In this document: piece after piece, positions 46,421-56,044 of the stretch | Numbering within the stretch: position 1 is the first letter of the stretch | Layout: each line of letters opens with the position of its first letter | NCBI RefSeq assembly: GCF_003967555.1 | Contig: NZ_BIFS01000001.1 | Span: forward strand, 5,456,001-5,520,000 | Direction: 5' to 3' | Source of the DNA: Dictyobacter kobayashii | GTDB lineage: Bacteria > Chloroflexota > Ktedonobacteria > Ktedonobacterales > Ktedonobacteraceae | Length of the DNA stretch: 64,000 nucleotides | Notes under the pieces: generated by a model | Database searches by the model: none | The model's input: the letters and a program-made list of their open reading frames with translations, nothing else | What the model was told of the DNA's origin: nothing | Made by a program: the position numbers and the translations under genes

Positions 46421-47149
46421 ATGGATATCAAAGGATCGATCGCACTCGTGACCGGCGGAAATCGTGGGCTTGGAAAGACATTAGTCCAGGCGTTGCTTGA
46501 CGGTGGAGCAAAGAAAGTTTATGTAGGTGCTCGTCACCTCATAGAGACCGCCGATCCCCGGCTCAAACCACTAAAGCTCGACATTACCGATCCCCAGGAC
46601 ATCAGCGCAGCCGCTAAAGCGTGTCAGGATGTTTCCATTCTTATCAACAATGCGGGTATATGGCGTAATAGTCCATTGATTGGAGCCTCATCAATGGATG
46701 ATGCGCGTGATGAGATAGAGACGAACTATTTGGGAACACTGGCGATGTCCCGTGCATTTGCTCCTATTCTAAAGAAAAATGGCGGAGGAGCGCTGGTCAA
46801 CGTGCTCTCTGTCGTCAGTTGGTTCACCAATCCGACCGCTGGCTCCTACAGTGTCTCCAAGGCCGCCGAGTGGTCAATGACAAATGGTATTCGCATGGAA
46901 CTGCGAGCACAGGGAACGCTCGTCATTGGCGTGCACGCCAGTTATATCGATACCGAAATGGCGTCCAGTGTCAACGCTCCCAAGGTTCGTCCTGAAGATG
47001 TTGCCGCAGCGACCATGAAAGGCATTATCGCAGGAGATGAAGAGGTGCTTGCAGACCAGCGTAGCCGGGATATCAAGGCCGCACTTGCCACTGACCCACA
47101 GTCCCTCAATCGAGAAATGCAACGGGCCTGGGATAAGCAGCAGCGATAA
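46421..47149 (+). CDS. Short-chain dehydrogenase/reductase (SDR)
   Basis: A 242-residue NAD(P)-dependent oxidoreductase of the classical SDR type. It has the cofactor loop ALVTGGNRGLGKTL, the structural NNAGIW, and YSVSKAA with the catalytic Tyr and Lys (Y-x3-K), preceded by the Ser in LSVVSW. The substrate is not known. ATG 46421 follows AAAGGAAG by 7 nt. It is behind the MFS gene, which suggests a joint role in uptake or detoxification. A bidirectional terminator follows. Confidence 0.92.
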   Translation: MDIKGSIALVTGGNRGLGKTLVQALLDGGAKKVYVGARHLIETADPRLKPLKLDITDPQDISAAAKACQDVSILINNAGIWRNSPLIGASSMDDARDEIETNYLGTLAMSRAFAPILKKNGGGALVNVLSVVSWFTNPTAGSYSVSKAAEWSMTNGIRMELRAQGTLVIGVHASYIDTEMASSVNAPKVRPEDVAAATMKGIIAGDEEVLADQRSRDIKAALATDPQSLNREMQRAWDKQQR

Positions 47150-47160
47150 ATAGAGTCGCC

Positions 47161-47228
47161 TCATGTGCATAAAGAGAGGAGGGGATACAGCACAACAGCT
47201 GTATCCCCTCCTCTTTTTATGCACATGA
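47161..47228. terminator. Bidirectional terminator between convergent genes
   Basis: 30-nt arms (47161-47190 and 47199-47228) with one G-U pair and an 8-nt loop. It has T5 on the plus strand and lies between SDR and lipoprotein genes, 11 nt from each. Confidence 0.88.
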
Positions 47229-47238
47229 GATGGAAGGT

Positions 47239-47861
47239 TTAGACAAATTTGAATGAGTCCAGCACGGGCTGGATATATTGTTTGGCATCGCTGTCAGCGT
47301 TGGCCTGGCTGAGTATGTAGTCCATCAAGAAGATAGCTTTACCATGCTGGACAGCCAGTACATAGATCTTGACTGGCTCCTTGGTGCCGCCACTTGTCAG
47401 ATCCATGGTCGCAACCTTTTGCTGCCAGGTGTCGCCACCAACCTTAACTGTCTTGGGAGCAGAAGGATCTTCTTTATAATTGGTGCCCCCAGCTTTCACA
47501 ACGGCTAATGTGGTGTCGATTTCTTTATCAATATTTGCCTGGCCATTGGCCGTTGGTGCTGTAGCAACGCTCAAAGCCTCGCCAGCATCTTTCTGAGAGC
47601 TCAATACAACTATGGTAGGTGTCTTTTTGATTTCCCAGTTGGGTTATAATTGAAAGTGAAAGACTCACCTTTATAAGCGGTGGTAGGAATAGGTGTTGGC
47701 GTTGGCGTTGGCATTTGTGTTGGTGTTGGTTTCGGGGTCGGAGCGGAACTGGCCGAAGAGCTTGGGCTGCTTGACCCACAGGCACTCATGATACCAGCAA
47801 AAAGGACAAAACAGAAGCACAGTGCGATCCAACTTGATAAACGGATTTTCTTATTTTGCAT
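47239..47861 (-). CDS. Putative lipoprotein with Pro/Thr-rich linker, frame broken once
   Basis: A 207-residue exported lipoprotein once one A is restored at 47630-47633 (YNPTGKIKKTPTIVVLSSQ). A signal peptide (SSWIALCFCFVLFAGIMSAC) ends in a lipobox Cys. A Ser/Pro/Thr linker (PTPTQMPTPTPTPIP) follows and then a 130-residue domain with FTFNYNP near its start and LMDYILSQAN near the end, similar in layout to PsbP/DUF1795-type lipoproteins. The start used is ATG 47861; 47885 is also open. Role unknown. Confidence 0.7.
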
Positions 47862-48256
47862 CAGGAAATTGACCTCTGCATTCATTGAGATTCTTGTCAT
47901 GCTTAGATAAGCTAACAATAATATAAAGATATTGGCGCAATTATATATGCACAGGTATGAAACGTTTTAAAATGGATAAAAGTATACAAAAATTGGCATA
48001 AATTAGAGATGTTAGTTTTTGTGGTTATAAAATTAATTTGGGAACAATAGGATGAAGCAGGCATAGGGAATAAAAAAGATATACAAAGATTATCGTTGAA
48101 GTATTCTTGAATACTGAATACAAGTAGAATTGTCAATTTGAGATGTATGCAAGGAGGAAAATGATGTCAGGATGATCGGTTCTTTTTTGACAAAAACCTT
48201 GCCAGGGCACAGAAAAATTGGCTACATTAGCAAGAGAAAATAAACGGGGGATGTCC
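47862..48256. other. AT-rich divergent intergenic region
   Basis: About 395 bp of AT-rich sequence between the divergent lipoprotein and BFN genes. It must hold both promoters, but no clear boxes or palindromes were found. No gene seen. Confidence 0.45.
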
Positions 48257-48922
48257 ATGATTACTGTAAAGGTAGAAGGTGTCAGAAGAAATTTCATTCC
48301 TGTCAGCGCCTTCCTGTACAATGTTTTCTTGCTTGATGAAGCAGAGCGGCGCCTTCTCATATTTCCTGTTGAGCGCCATGAAGCCCTGCCTATTGTCGCG
48401 GCCCTGAACAATCTGACCATGCCACGCCCCGGCGCCATCCATTTGATGGCCGAGACACTTACCTTGCTCAACTACAAGTTGAAAGAGATACGCATAGCAA
48501 GTTATTCGAGGCTTCCCCCGCTGTATCATCTATGTGAGTGCCAACTCAGTTGGAGTTCGGGCGAGACAGTGCGCGAGCAAACGAAAAATCTGTGTGCCGG
48601 TGATGCAATCGGACTGGCCCTGCTCATGGAAGCGCCGCTTCTGGTCTCAGACGAATTGTTTAAACAGATGGGGGTACCGCTGACGGACGGGCAGACGCCT
48701 GAACTGGTCTTTGCCAGGTATTTGCTCCACCGCGAAGGGATTACCTTACCAGAAGGTAAAGAGCTCCGTCTGGGGTATAGTAAGACGCCACTCCGCGATG
48801 CACTCGTCAAAGAGGTCAAAGCCTCCCTTTCAGGCAAAGCGCCGATCTTCCCCGAGGAAGATATGGAGCAGCGCAAAAAAGAGTATCTGGCCTTCTTGCT
48901 TGGAGAGAGTGCCCATGTGTGA
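48257..48922 (+). CDS. Bifunctional nuclease (DUF151/BFN) family protein
   Basis: A 221-residue soluble protein. The N-terminal 140 residues match the BFN fold: VEGVRRNFIPVSAFLYNVFL, LIFPVERHEALPIVAAL, RPGAIHLMAETLTLLNYKL and CAGDAIGLALLMEAPLLVSD (the D-A-I-x-L-A motif). Some members cut DNA and RNA, and in plants act in defence; in bacteria the role is unknown. The C-terminal 60 residues (PEEDMEQRKKEYLAFLL) are a UVR-like helical tail. ATG 48257 follows GGGGGA by 6 nt and is preferred to 48218 and 48251. A small hairpin ends the gene. Confidence 0.85.
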   Translation: MITVKVEGVRRNFIPVSAFLYNVFLLDEAERRLLIFPVERHEALPIVAALNNLTMPRPGAIHLMAETLTLLNYKLKEIRIASYSRLPPLYHLCECQLSWSSGETVREQTKNLCAGDAIGLALLMEAPLLVSDELFKQMGVPLTDGQTPELVFARYLLHREGITLPEGKELRLGYSKTPLRDALVKEVKASLSGKAPIFPEEDMEQRKKEYLAFLLGESAHV

Positions 48923-48924
48923 AA

Positions 48925-48955
48925 CGCTGCCGAGACCCGCGATGTCGTGGCAGCG
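48925..48955 (+). terminator. Terminator after the BFN gene
   Basis: CGCTGCC (48925-48931) with GGCAGCG (48949-48955), followed by CTTTG. It begins 2 nt after the stop codon. Confidence 0.55.
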
Positions 48956-49002
48956 CTTTGTTACGATGGGAGCATCGAGCTGGATTACAACCGTCAAACA
49001 CA

Positions 49003-49929
49003 TTAAGATAAATATTTGAAGTAGAGTAACCAGGTCTCAAAGGTTTGAAAACCCACGGACTCATATAGGCGCACCGCGCCAGTTGGATTGATCCCATCGA
49101 CACTGATGTGTGATTTGCTGACCCCTAGTGTATGGAGCGTGCGCAAATTGTGGAGGAGGAGCGCACGACCGAGGCCGAGCTTACGGTGCGCAGGGTGTGT
49201 TCCAAGAGCGGCGATAAAGCCGATAATCTCCTCGGCTCCTTCACGTTTCGATGGTTCTATTGTAGCGGTGCAATAGCTGGCCAGGGTGCCATCCGGGGCC
49301 ACCGCCACGATATCCAGCTCAGAGCGATATCGTGGCTGCAGCATCTCGGTGCGTAATTCCTTCACGGTGGTTGGAGCTGCGTTCCAGTGTTCACGAAACG
49401 CCAGATTTTGCAATTCCGTATAGCTCTCAAGTTCCTCTAATGTCGCGGGGCGCAGCGTGTAGCCAGCGGGCACTTCTGGCGCTGATGGCGCCTCGTGCAG
49501 ATCTTGCTTCATGGTAAAGAAATAGCGTTCACGCGTAAAGTGGTTGGCTTCAAGGAACCCAAAACGGGCTGCATGATCCGCATGTGATGCAGTATAGAGA
49601 CGGCAGGTACTGCCTGCACTGTGCCGCAATGTCTGCTGTTCGGCCCATTGCAACGCACGCGCTTCGATCCCTTGCTCCCTGGCTGTCGGCCGGACATAAT
49701 ACCAGTAGCGGCCCTCGGTAATATTATCAACCTCACCAAAACGGAGCCGCGCAAACCCTTGGATGTGGCCACTATCCGCCAGCCATAGCTGGAAATGTTC
49801 AGTGGTTTGTGTTTCCTGGAGTGCGTGACGATGGATATCGAGATCCATGGTATCCTCAACCTCACAGGCACTCAGCAATTCATTTATCGATGTAAAATCG
49901 TCTGGTAAGGTAGCTGCACGCGAGATCAT
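49003..49929 (-). CDS. Double-GNAT acetyltransferase (mycothiol-synthase-like)
   Basis: A 308-residue protein with two GNAT domains. The second is complete: GFIAALGTHPAHRKLGLGRA with the R-x2-G-x-G/A acetyl-CoA loop and SVDGINPTGAVRLYESVGF. The first (RYWYYVRPTAREQGIEARAL) is less well kept. This order is that of MshD, which makes mycothiol, but no other mycothiol gene is here and many such proteins have other substrates. ATG 49929 is chosen, 8 nt after AAGGAAG; the TTG at 49935 is in frame. Confidence 0.82.
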   Translation of the reverse strand: MISRAATLPDDFTSINELLSACEVEDTMDLDIHRHALQETQTTEHFQLWLADSGHIQGFARLRFGEVDNITEGRYWYYVRPTAREQGIEARALQWAEQQTLRHSAGSTCRLYTASHADHAARFGFLEANHFTRERYFFTMKQDLHEAPSAPEVPAGYTLRPATLEELESYTELQNLAFREHWNAAPTTVKELRTEMLQPRYRSELDIVAVAPDGTLASYCTATIEPSKREGAEEIIGFIAALGTHPAHRKLGLGRALLLHNLRTLHTLGVSKSHISVDGINPTGAVRLYESVGFQTFETWLLYFKYLS

Positions 49930-50226
49930 CAACAATACTTCCTTCTCTCTATACTTTTAGTTTCTGACTTGTTTGCAACGGATCTTCGACTATTTCCTGT
50001 GCGGTATTCCTTTTGCGCTGCATATAGTATCAATATACTTACAATTTGTCCGCTTTTGGCCTTGCCAATGGTTATTATGGATGAGAAATCTTCTCTGCGC
50101 ATGGCGCTTTGCCTTTTCGCAGAAGATAGCACTAGAAATGGATCCAAACAGCCATCTCAGCTACCTTCATCATCAAGTAAAGCAGGCAACAATAACAATG
50201 ATCCATTTTATTATCGCCTTCAGGTG

Positions 50227-51535
50227 CTAGAATGTTTTGCGGGCCACCTGTTGTATCTCCTGCATGCTGTGTTGCTCAAGGGCCTGGATGGCTCTGATGG
50301 TGCCCTGTTCCTGGCGCATCTGGTGGCCGATGGCGCTGGCCTGTTGTTGCATCGCGGTGTTGGCCAGGACCCTTTGGATGGTGCGTGCCAGTTTGCCGGC
50401 GGTAAGCCAGCGTCTGCGGATCGGTCTGGGGCCGGCCCCGACGTTGGCGACCAGCTTGCCCCAGAATTGCTGATCTGAGATATGGTAGACGGTGATCGAG
50501 GGGACGCCGGCGCGCAGGCTGGCGGCGCTCGTACCCGCCCCGCCGTGATGGACGATCGCGCTCATCTGTGGGAAGAGCCAGTCGTGAGGCACCCCATTGG
50601 TGATATAGATCTGTTCCGATAGTCGTTGCTCGATCAGGGTCGCTTTATCGGTCAGGATAATGCCGCGCTGGCCAGCGCGCGCGAGCGCCTTGACGGCCAG
50701 TTCCAGCGTCCTGGTGGGTCGCTGGCTGCCCATGCTGCCAAAGCCAATGTAGACAGGCGGTGGACCATCCTGTAGAAACTCAACGAGCTGCGGCTGCGGG
50801 TGCCAGTCGGGGCAGCCTCCAGATTCCAGAAGCCCGTGACCTGGATCTTTGATCCCCAGTCATGTGGTTTGGGCAGCAACAGCGGGCTATAGGCCATCAT
50901 GATCAGGTCAACATGGTCAGGGAGGGTCGCGTAGAGCGATTCCTCTGGCAGTGGTGGTAGCTGGTAGAGGCGCTGGCGAGCGCTGTTGACGGCCGGGCTG
51001 AAGAGATACCAGAAGAATTTGCCGGCCCCAGGTGCGATTGCTCATTGATCACCTTCCCCACCTTCTCGGGGTGCTGCGGTAGCCAGGGCGCGGTCGGCTC
51101 TGGAAAGGCATCCGTTGGCACGAGCGAAGGCTGCAGAAAGGTCGCGACCAGGCGTCGCTGCAGCTTCTCGGCCACCGAATAAGCGATCAAAAAGCTCATA
51201 TAGCTGGAAAAGATCATATCGGCATCCTGGCAGGCCTCCAGGCTGCGCTGCATATAAAGATCCATGCGTGGCGTGAGATACTGGCGCAAGCGATAGGCAA
51301 AGAGGAACGCATTAGCATTGGCATCCAGCAACTTCAGCCCCTCTGGACCCTGAAACATCGCCTGTGGATCATCATCGATCGCGTAGAAGTCGAGATCATA
51401 GTCACTGATCAGCTTCTCAAAGGCTGCGTGGGTTGCCAGGCGCACACGATGGCCAGCTTTGAGCAATTCCCGACTGAGGGCAATATAGGGCTGAACATCT
51501 CCTCGTGAACCAATCGTAATAATCGTTATATGCAT
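50227..51535 (-). CDS. MGT/UGT-type glycosyltransferase, frame broken twice
   Basis: A GT-B enzyme of 436 residues that moves a sugar from a nucleotide donor to a small lipophilic acceptor. N-terminal HITIITIGSRGDVQPYIALS and the acceptor domain; C-terminal GSMGSQRPTRTLELAVKALA, QMSAIVHHGGAGTSAASLRA (donor-binding H-H-G-G-A-G-T) and VYHISDQQFWGKLVANVGAG. One C must be restored at 51027-51030 and one at 50809-50812 to join the parts (HLGAGKFFWYLF and AAPDWHPQPQLVEFL). Relatives glycosylate antibiotics, sterols or flavonoids. ATG 51535 follows CTGGAG. The gene is alone. Confidence 0.85.
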
Positions 51536-51802
51536 ATATATAAACTCCAGCACCAAAAAAATAGAGCGACATACTATTTTTCTCTCCTGTTATAGGCGAA
51601 AAATAGAAAAAGGCCATCAATAAAGAATATGTAGCTGTTCAGTATTTAGTTTCACATTCCTGTATGCCTTGAGGAGGACTACCAGGCACTACCGTTTTTG
51701 GGATCGCTGACGATGGCGCGCGAGGATGCGCTGGTGAGTGCTATGTTGCGCGGCTGAGCAGAAAAAGATGTGGGGCGCGTTGAATAGTGATACATGCTGC
51801 TT

Positions 51803-52354
51803 TCAATAGTTGATGAGAACGCGCATCGTCTTTGAGTCTGTGCGCTGTAGCGGATTATCCGCCACAAAGACAATGTCGTTACGATGACAATAATACAGGG
51901 TATTCCAGATGGCCATGGCCCGTTCGCGCCTGGGTTTATCCACTGACTTCTGGCGTGAGCGTAGCAGAGAACAGACCAGCGCAATCCCAATGCAGAGCAG
52001 TGCCAGGATGACATTCATAAACATGGCCATCTGATTGGATGGAGATGGATTGCTGGCTGCTGCATTATATGTAAACCAGGCCACAATACTGGTGCCGGGA
52101 GCCAGGATCGCCCCGAAGGTGATCAGGAGTAGTGTGCTGCAGCCATAGCGATGCTCTGGAAACGCCAGGCGTTCGCTTAAGGTGGTCTGATAGGGACTGG
52201 CAGGCATAGCATGAGTCAGACTTTCATTGGAAAGCGACTTTATTCCATCTTTTGTATAGAGCTGGTATAACTGGTTGCCTGCTATAATGGCGCTGACCTT
52301 CTGTACGGCATCGACCTGTCCACAGAGAGGACAACGCACGAGTGTCGACTGCAT
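51803..52354 (-). CDS. Zinc-ribbon membrane protein of unknown function
   Basis: A 183-residue protein. CPLCG at the N-terminus and WNTLYYCHRNDIVFV near the C-terminus look like the two halves of a zinc ribbon, although the second half has C-H instead of the usual C-x2-C or C-x2-D. Between them is a Ser-rich linker and two membrane helices (LLLITFGAILAPGTSIVAWF, MFMNVILALLCIGIALVC). GAGGAA precedes ATG 52354. Similar layouts occur in uncharacterised actinobacterial and Chloroflexota proteins. No function can be given. Confidence 0.7.
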   Translation of the reverse strand: MQSTLVRCPLCGQVDAVQKVSAIIAGNQLYQLYTKDGIKSLSNESLTHAMPASPYQTTLSERLAFPEHRYGCSTLLLITFGAILAPGTSIVAWFTYNAAASNPSPSNQMAMFMNVILALLCIGIALVCSLLRSRQKSVDKPRRERAMAIWNTLYYCHRNDIVFVADNPLQRTDSKTMRVLINY

Positions 52355-52778
52355 AGAATTCTATTCCTCATAGAAATGATATTGACATATATCTGAAGAT
52401 ACATAGGAAATACATAACGTTTCTTGTATTAAATGATAGCATATGTCCCCTACATTAAACAACGATGAGAGCGCGCGCTTTTGGTCTTCTATTATTTTTC
52501 ATGAAGAGTTTTTCATTAACTTTTGAGGCCTCTGACGTATTTCCTGAGCGGATCTAGACATATTTGGTGCTATGCTGTAATGTGGTGAGTAGAAGACGCT
52601 CTATCCAGTGAGATTATATGAGCTGCCTGAACTGGATAGTCGTCGATCGAGTATGTCAGGTACTCTTCTTGCAATAGCGCAACAGAGTCCATACTCCTCA
52701 CCCATTTTTTGGCTATTTTTGATCAACAGGAAAGGATAGATCGCGTTTCTTTCTTGCGCTGGAGGAGGAGAGGATTGC
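52355..52778. other. AT-rich divergent intergenic region
   Basis: About 420 bp between the zinc-ribbon gene and the next plus-strand gene. AT-rich with no coding frame; a purine-rich ribosome site (GGAGGAGGAGAGG) lies at its end. Confidence 0.45.
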
Positions 52779-53255
52779 GTGCTACTTTGGCGACCCATGA
52801 GTGATCTTTCAGAAAAAGAAGCGTTGTATCCCGTTGCTCGTTCGTTGCGGCGTACGCTGGCGCTGGCCCGTCCGCTGTGGCTGTATATCTGCGTCTGGCT
52901 TGTGGCCATCTTAGCCTTGTTGAGTGGTGGCTTATTGCTGCTGGATGATGGTCTGGCCGCTATCTTTCCGCACGCTCCTATTTCGGCGGCCCCATTGATT
53001 TTGATTGGCGCCGCCTACCTGGCTTTTCAAGCCTGGTCGCGACCGAAGCCTTTGGATCTTTTTAAAGCCTTGATTGTGTGCGCCGCCTTTATCTTATGGG
53101 GTGTGGACCAGCTGCTGCCAGCTGGCACGCCCGCGACCGTTCTGGGCGATATCGTGATCACCCTCTATGTTATCGACCTGGGCTGGATGATCATTGAACG
53201 CCTGCGCCAGCCCCAGAGTCGACACGGTGAGTGGCCGTTGCCCGAGAGCGAGTGA
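52779..53255 (+). CDS. Small multi-pass membrane protein
   Basis: A 158-residue protein with four hydrophobic segments (LWLYICVWLVAILALLSGGL, APLILIGAAYLAFQAW, LFKALIVCAAFILWGVDQLL, VLGDIVITLYVIDLGWMI), starting at GTG 52779, 5 nt after GGAGAGG; ATG 52797 is the alternative. No family was recognised. It is 75 bp before the CDF transporter and may belong to the same operon. Confidence 0.7.
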   Translation: MLLWRPMSDLSEKEALYPVARSLRRTLALARPLWLYICVWLVAILALLSGGLLLLDDGLAAIFPHAPISAAPLILIGAAYLAFQAWSRPKPLDLFKALIVCAAFILWGVDQLLPAGTPATVLGDIVITLYVIDLGWMIIERLRQPQSRHGEWPLPESE

Positions 53256-53330
53256 GCGGCCCTTGTCGTATTTGTTGTGTGCAGAGAAATAAATCTACTC
53301 AGAGAGTATAAGCAAGGAAAGGATTTCGCC

Positions 53331-54014
53331 ATGGCACGACCATTTTCTATCCAACGGCGCCTGGAACCTTCGTCTGGACGCGCTGGCCAGCTGCGGCAGG
53401 GGATTATCATCGAAGCTGTAGCGCTGCTCTGGATGGTGATTGAAGCGGGCGTTGCCCTCAGTAGCGGCATTAGCAGCCGCAGTGTCTCTCTGGAAGGTTT
53501 TGGTATTGATAGTATCATCGAGCTGATTGCCGGTGGTATCCTGCTCTGGCGCCTGTGGGTAGAGGTGGGTGGTGGCTCCGGCGAAGTTGTTGCGCAGGCC
53601 GAGCGGCGTGCCTCCTGGGTCACCGCCATCAGCTTATTTGCCCTGGCCGCCTATATCCTGATCGATAGCGCCATCAGCTTATTTACCCACAGCCGCCCAA
53701 CCGTTTCCTGGTGGGGACTCGGCATCGCCAGCGCGGCCGCGCTCATCATGCCGCTACTCTGGCAAAGCAAGCTGCGCATCGCCCGCCGCATCGGTAGCGC
53801 GGCCCTCAAGGCCGATGCCGCCTGCAGCGTAACCTGCGCCTATATGTCGCTCACCCTGCTGCTTGGCCTCTTGCTAAACGCCATCTTCGGCTGGTGGTGG
53901 GCCGATCCCCTGGCCGCCCTCCTGCTCATCTACTTCATCGTGCGCGAAGGACGCGAAGCCTGGCACGCCGCCCGCACCGGCGAGGCCTGCGGTTGTGGCT
54001 GCGACGACGATTGA
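53331..54014 (+). CDS. Cation diffusion facilitator-like transporter
   Basis: A 227-residue membrane protein with six helices. The second helix has SLEGFGIDSIIELIAGGILL and the fifth has KADAACSVTCAYMSLTLLLG; these hold the acidic residues (F-G-I-D-S-x-I-E and K-x-D) that line the metal site in CDF proteins, with DPLAALLLIYFIVREG as the last helix. The usual cytoplasmic metal-binding domain is missing; a short Cys/Asp tail (EACGCGCDDD) replaces it. It likely exports a divalent metal. ATG 53331 has AAGGAAAGG before it. Confidence 0.85.
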   Translation: MARPFSIQRRLEPSSGRAGQLRQGIIIEAVALLWMVIEAGVALSSGISSRSVSLEGFGIDSIIELIAGGILLWRLWVEVGGGSGEVVAQAERRASWVTAISLFALAAYILIDSAISLFTHSRPTVSWWGLGIASAAALIMPLLWQSKLRIARRIGSAALKADAACSVTCAYMSLTLLLGLLLNAIFGWWWADPLAALLLIYFIVREGREAWHAARTGEACGCGCDDD

Positions 54015-54016
54015 AG

Positions 54017-54070
54017 AATAAGTTGATATTGTAGAGCAGGTGTGCACCTGCTCTACAATATCAACTTATT
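54017..54070. terminator. Bidirectional terminator between convergent genes
   Basis: Perfect 26-nt arms meeting at a 2-nt centre (54017-54042, 54045-54070). It is 2 nt after the CDF stop and 8 nt from the LRR gene end. Confidence 0.85.
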
Positions 54071-54078
54071 ATTTGTTT

Positions 54079-55784
54079 TTAGATGTGGATGTCGCAGTTG
54101 ACCAGGCTGGTCTGGATTGGGGGCGGGACTTCGGCGAGCGGGTTGCCATAAAGTTGCAGATGCTCGAGTATGTTGAGCCGGGCGATGTCGTCAGGGAGTG
54201 TAACAAGGGCGTTCTGCATTACATTCAGGGTGTGCAAATGCCGCAGGTTCCCGAGTTGGGCGGCAGCATTTGCAGGCGATTATTGGCCAGTTGCAGATCG
54301 CGTAATTGTGTAAGCTGGCCTAGCTCGGTTGGTAGCTCGCGCAGTTGATTGGTGGTCAGGTTTAATTCTTCCAGTTGCTGCCAGCCTGCTACGGTGGCTG
54401 GTAGCTCTGTCAGGCGATTGTTGTTCAGGCGCAACATGCGTAGCTTGCTCCATTGTCCAACCTCAGGGGGTAGGGACGAGAGCCGATTCTTATGGCCATA
54501 GAGCTGCTGTAGCTCGGTCCATTGACCTGCTTCCGCGGGGAGCGTTTCTAGCTGGCTGTCGCTGATCACTAGCTCGCGCAACTGCTGCCAGCCTCCGATA
54601 GTGACGGGCAGGATGCGCAGCCGTGTACGCATCAGCTGTATCTTGTGGAGCTTCGACCAGCCTCCAACCTCGTCGGGCAGCGATTGCAGGGGATTGAAGG
54701 CCAGGTAGAGCACCTGAAGTTGTGACCAGTTGCCGACCTCGGGTGGGAGCGTCTGTAGCTGGTTGCGGCGTAGATCCAGCTCCTCTATACTGGTCCACCT
54801 GCCCACCTCCGCAGGTAGCAGCGGCAGGTTACAATTCTCCAGGGACAGGTGGCGCAGGCGTGGTAATTGGCCTATGGCGTGGGCCCAGGCCGTATCTCTG
54901 GCCTCCGTCTCGTCCATCCTCAGATCGTTTAAATAGAGCGTGCGCAGGCGTTTTAAGCGCGCCACCGCATAAGGAAATGCCCGTGTGGATGTCAGCAGAA
55001 CCTGTAATTGTTTAAGCTCTCCCAGCCCCGTAGGCAGTTGCTGCAATGGATTGCCGGTCAGCGTGAGTTCTTTAAGGGTCGTCAGGGCACTGAGTTCCTC
55101 TGGCAGCATGGTCAGGCGGTTATTCTCTAGCCGCAACAGTCGCAGGCGTGTCAGCTGTCCGATGGTCGCGGGCATGGTTTGCAGCTGGTTCTGGTTCAGA
55201 TAGAGTTCCTCCAGGCCCGTCAAATTCCCGATCTCGTCTGGCAGCGCCTGCAAACTGCACTCACGCAATGAGAGCTGGCGTAAAGCCTGCAGATTGCCTA
55301 GTCCGGCTGGAAGTTGTTGCAGCAGGTACAGTCCCACCGTCAACTCCTGAAGCTGCCTCAACTGCCAGAGTGTCTCTGGTAGGTGGGTACAGAGCCCATA
55401 ACCGGAGAGCGAGAGCGAGCGCAACCGTGGCAAGCCAGCCAGCGACTGCGGCAGATTTGGAGGGACGCAACAAGCTAGCTGCAGACGGCGCAAGCGCTTG
55501 AGCCGCCCCATATCGTCGGGTAGCGTAATCGTCTCGCGTCCCCACAGGCGCAAATCTTCTATATGTCGTAGCTGATTCAGTTCAGCTGGAATAGTGAGTG
55601 TATCGGCCGTCAAATAAAGTGTAGTAAGATATGCAGCAGTCTCATCAAAATGAGCTATTACCTGTACGCCATCTTGTAGAAACGTCCACTCCCGCTCCAC
55701 CACCTGTATTTCACTATCGATTGATATACCCATCTGCCGTAGCATCACCAACAGAATGTCTTGATCGCTTTGGGATTGAGCCAT
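54079..55784 (-). CDS. Leucine-rich repeat protein, frame broken once
   Basis: A soluble protein of 568 residues after one C is restored at 54258-54260 (plus strand), which turns LPPNSGTCG into LPPQLGNLRHLHTLNV. About 17-18 LRRs of 23 residues follow a 70-residue head, with the PIRL/Shoc2-like pattern L-P-x-x-(I/L/V)-G-x-(L/W)-x-x-L-x-x-L-x-L-x-x-N-x-L, for example LNQNQLQTMPATIGQLTRLR. Such arrays form curved binding surfaces, often for proteins. There is no signal peptide or enzyme domain. The target is unknown. Confidence 0.85.
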
Positions 55785-56044
55785 ACGTGTCCTCTTTCAC
55801 AACAATTTTGAGGGAATCATAAATGGATGCCAGCTTTATAGATTGAAATTTATTATAAAAACGCATTGTATCATGTTATTCTTGCATATGAGATTGGATA
55901 GGTAATTTGGAGTATATATTCCCTTAGTATTGTTTTTGCCCTGACGCTCTGGACACTGCCAGGTTCTCCCCCACTCATAGGCCTGGATTTTAGTGTACAT
56001 AATAAAGAAGGTGCTCTAAAAATTGAAGCTTAGAGGTAGTAGTG

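Noticed and set aside
47680..47730. GTTGGC-rich short repeat near 47.7 kb
   Set aside because: It encodes the Pro/Thr linker of the lipoprotein on the minus strand.
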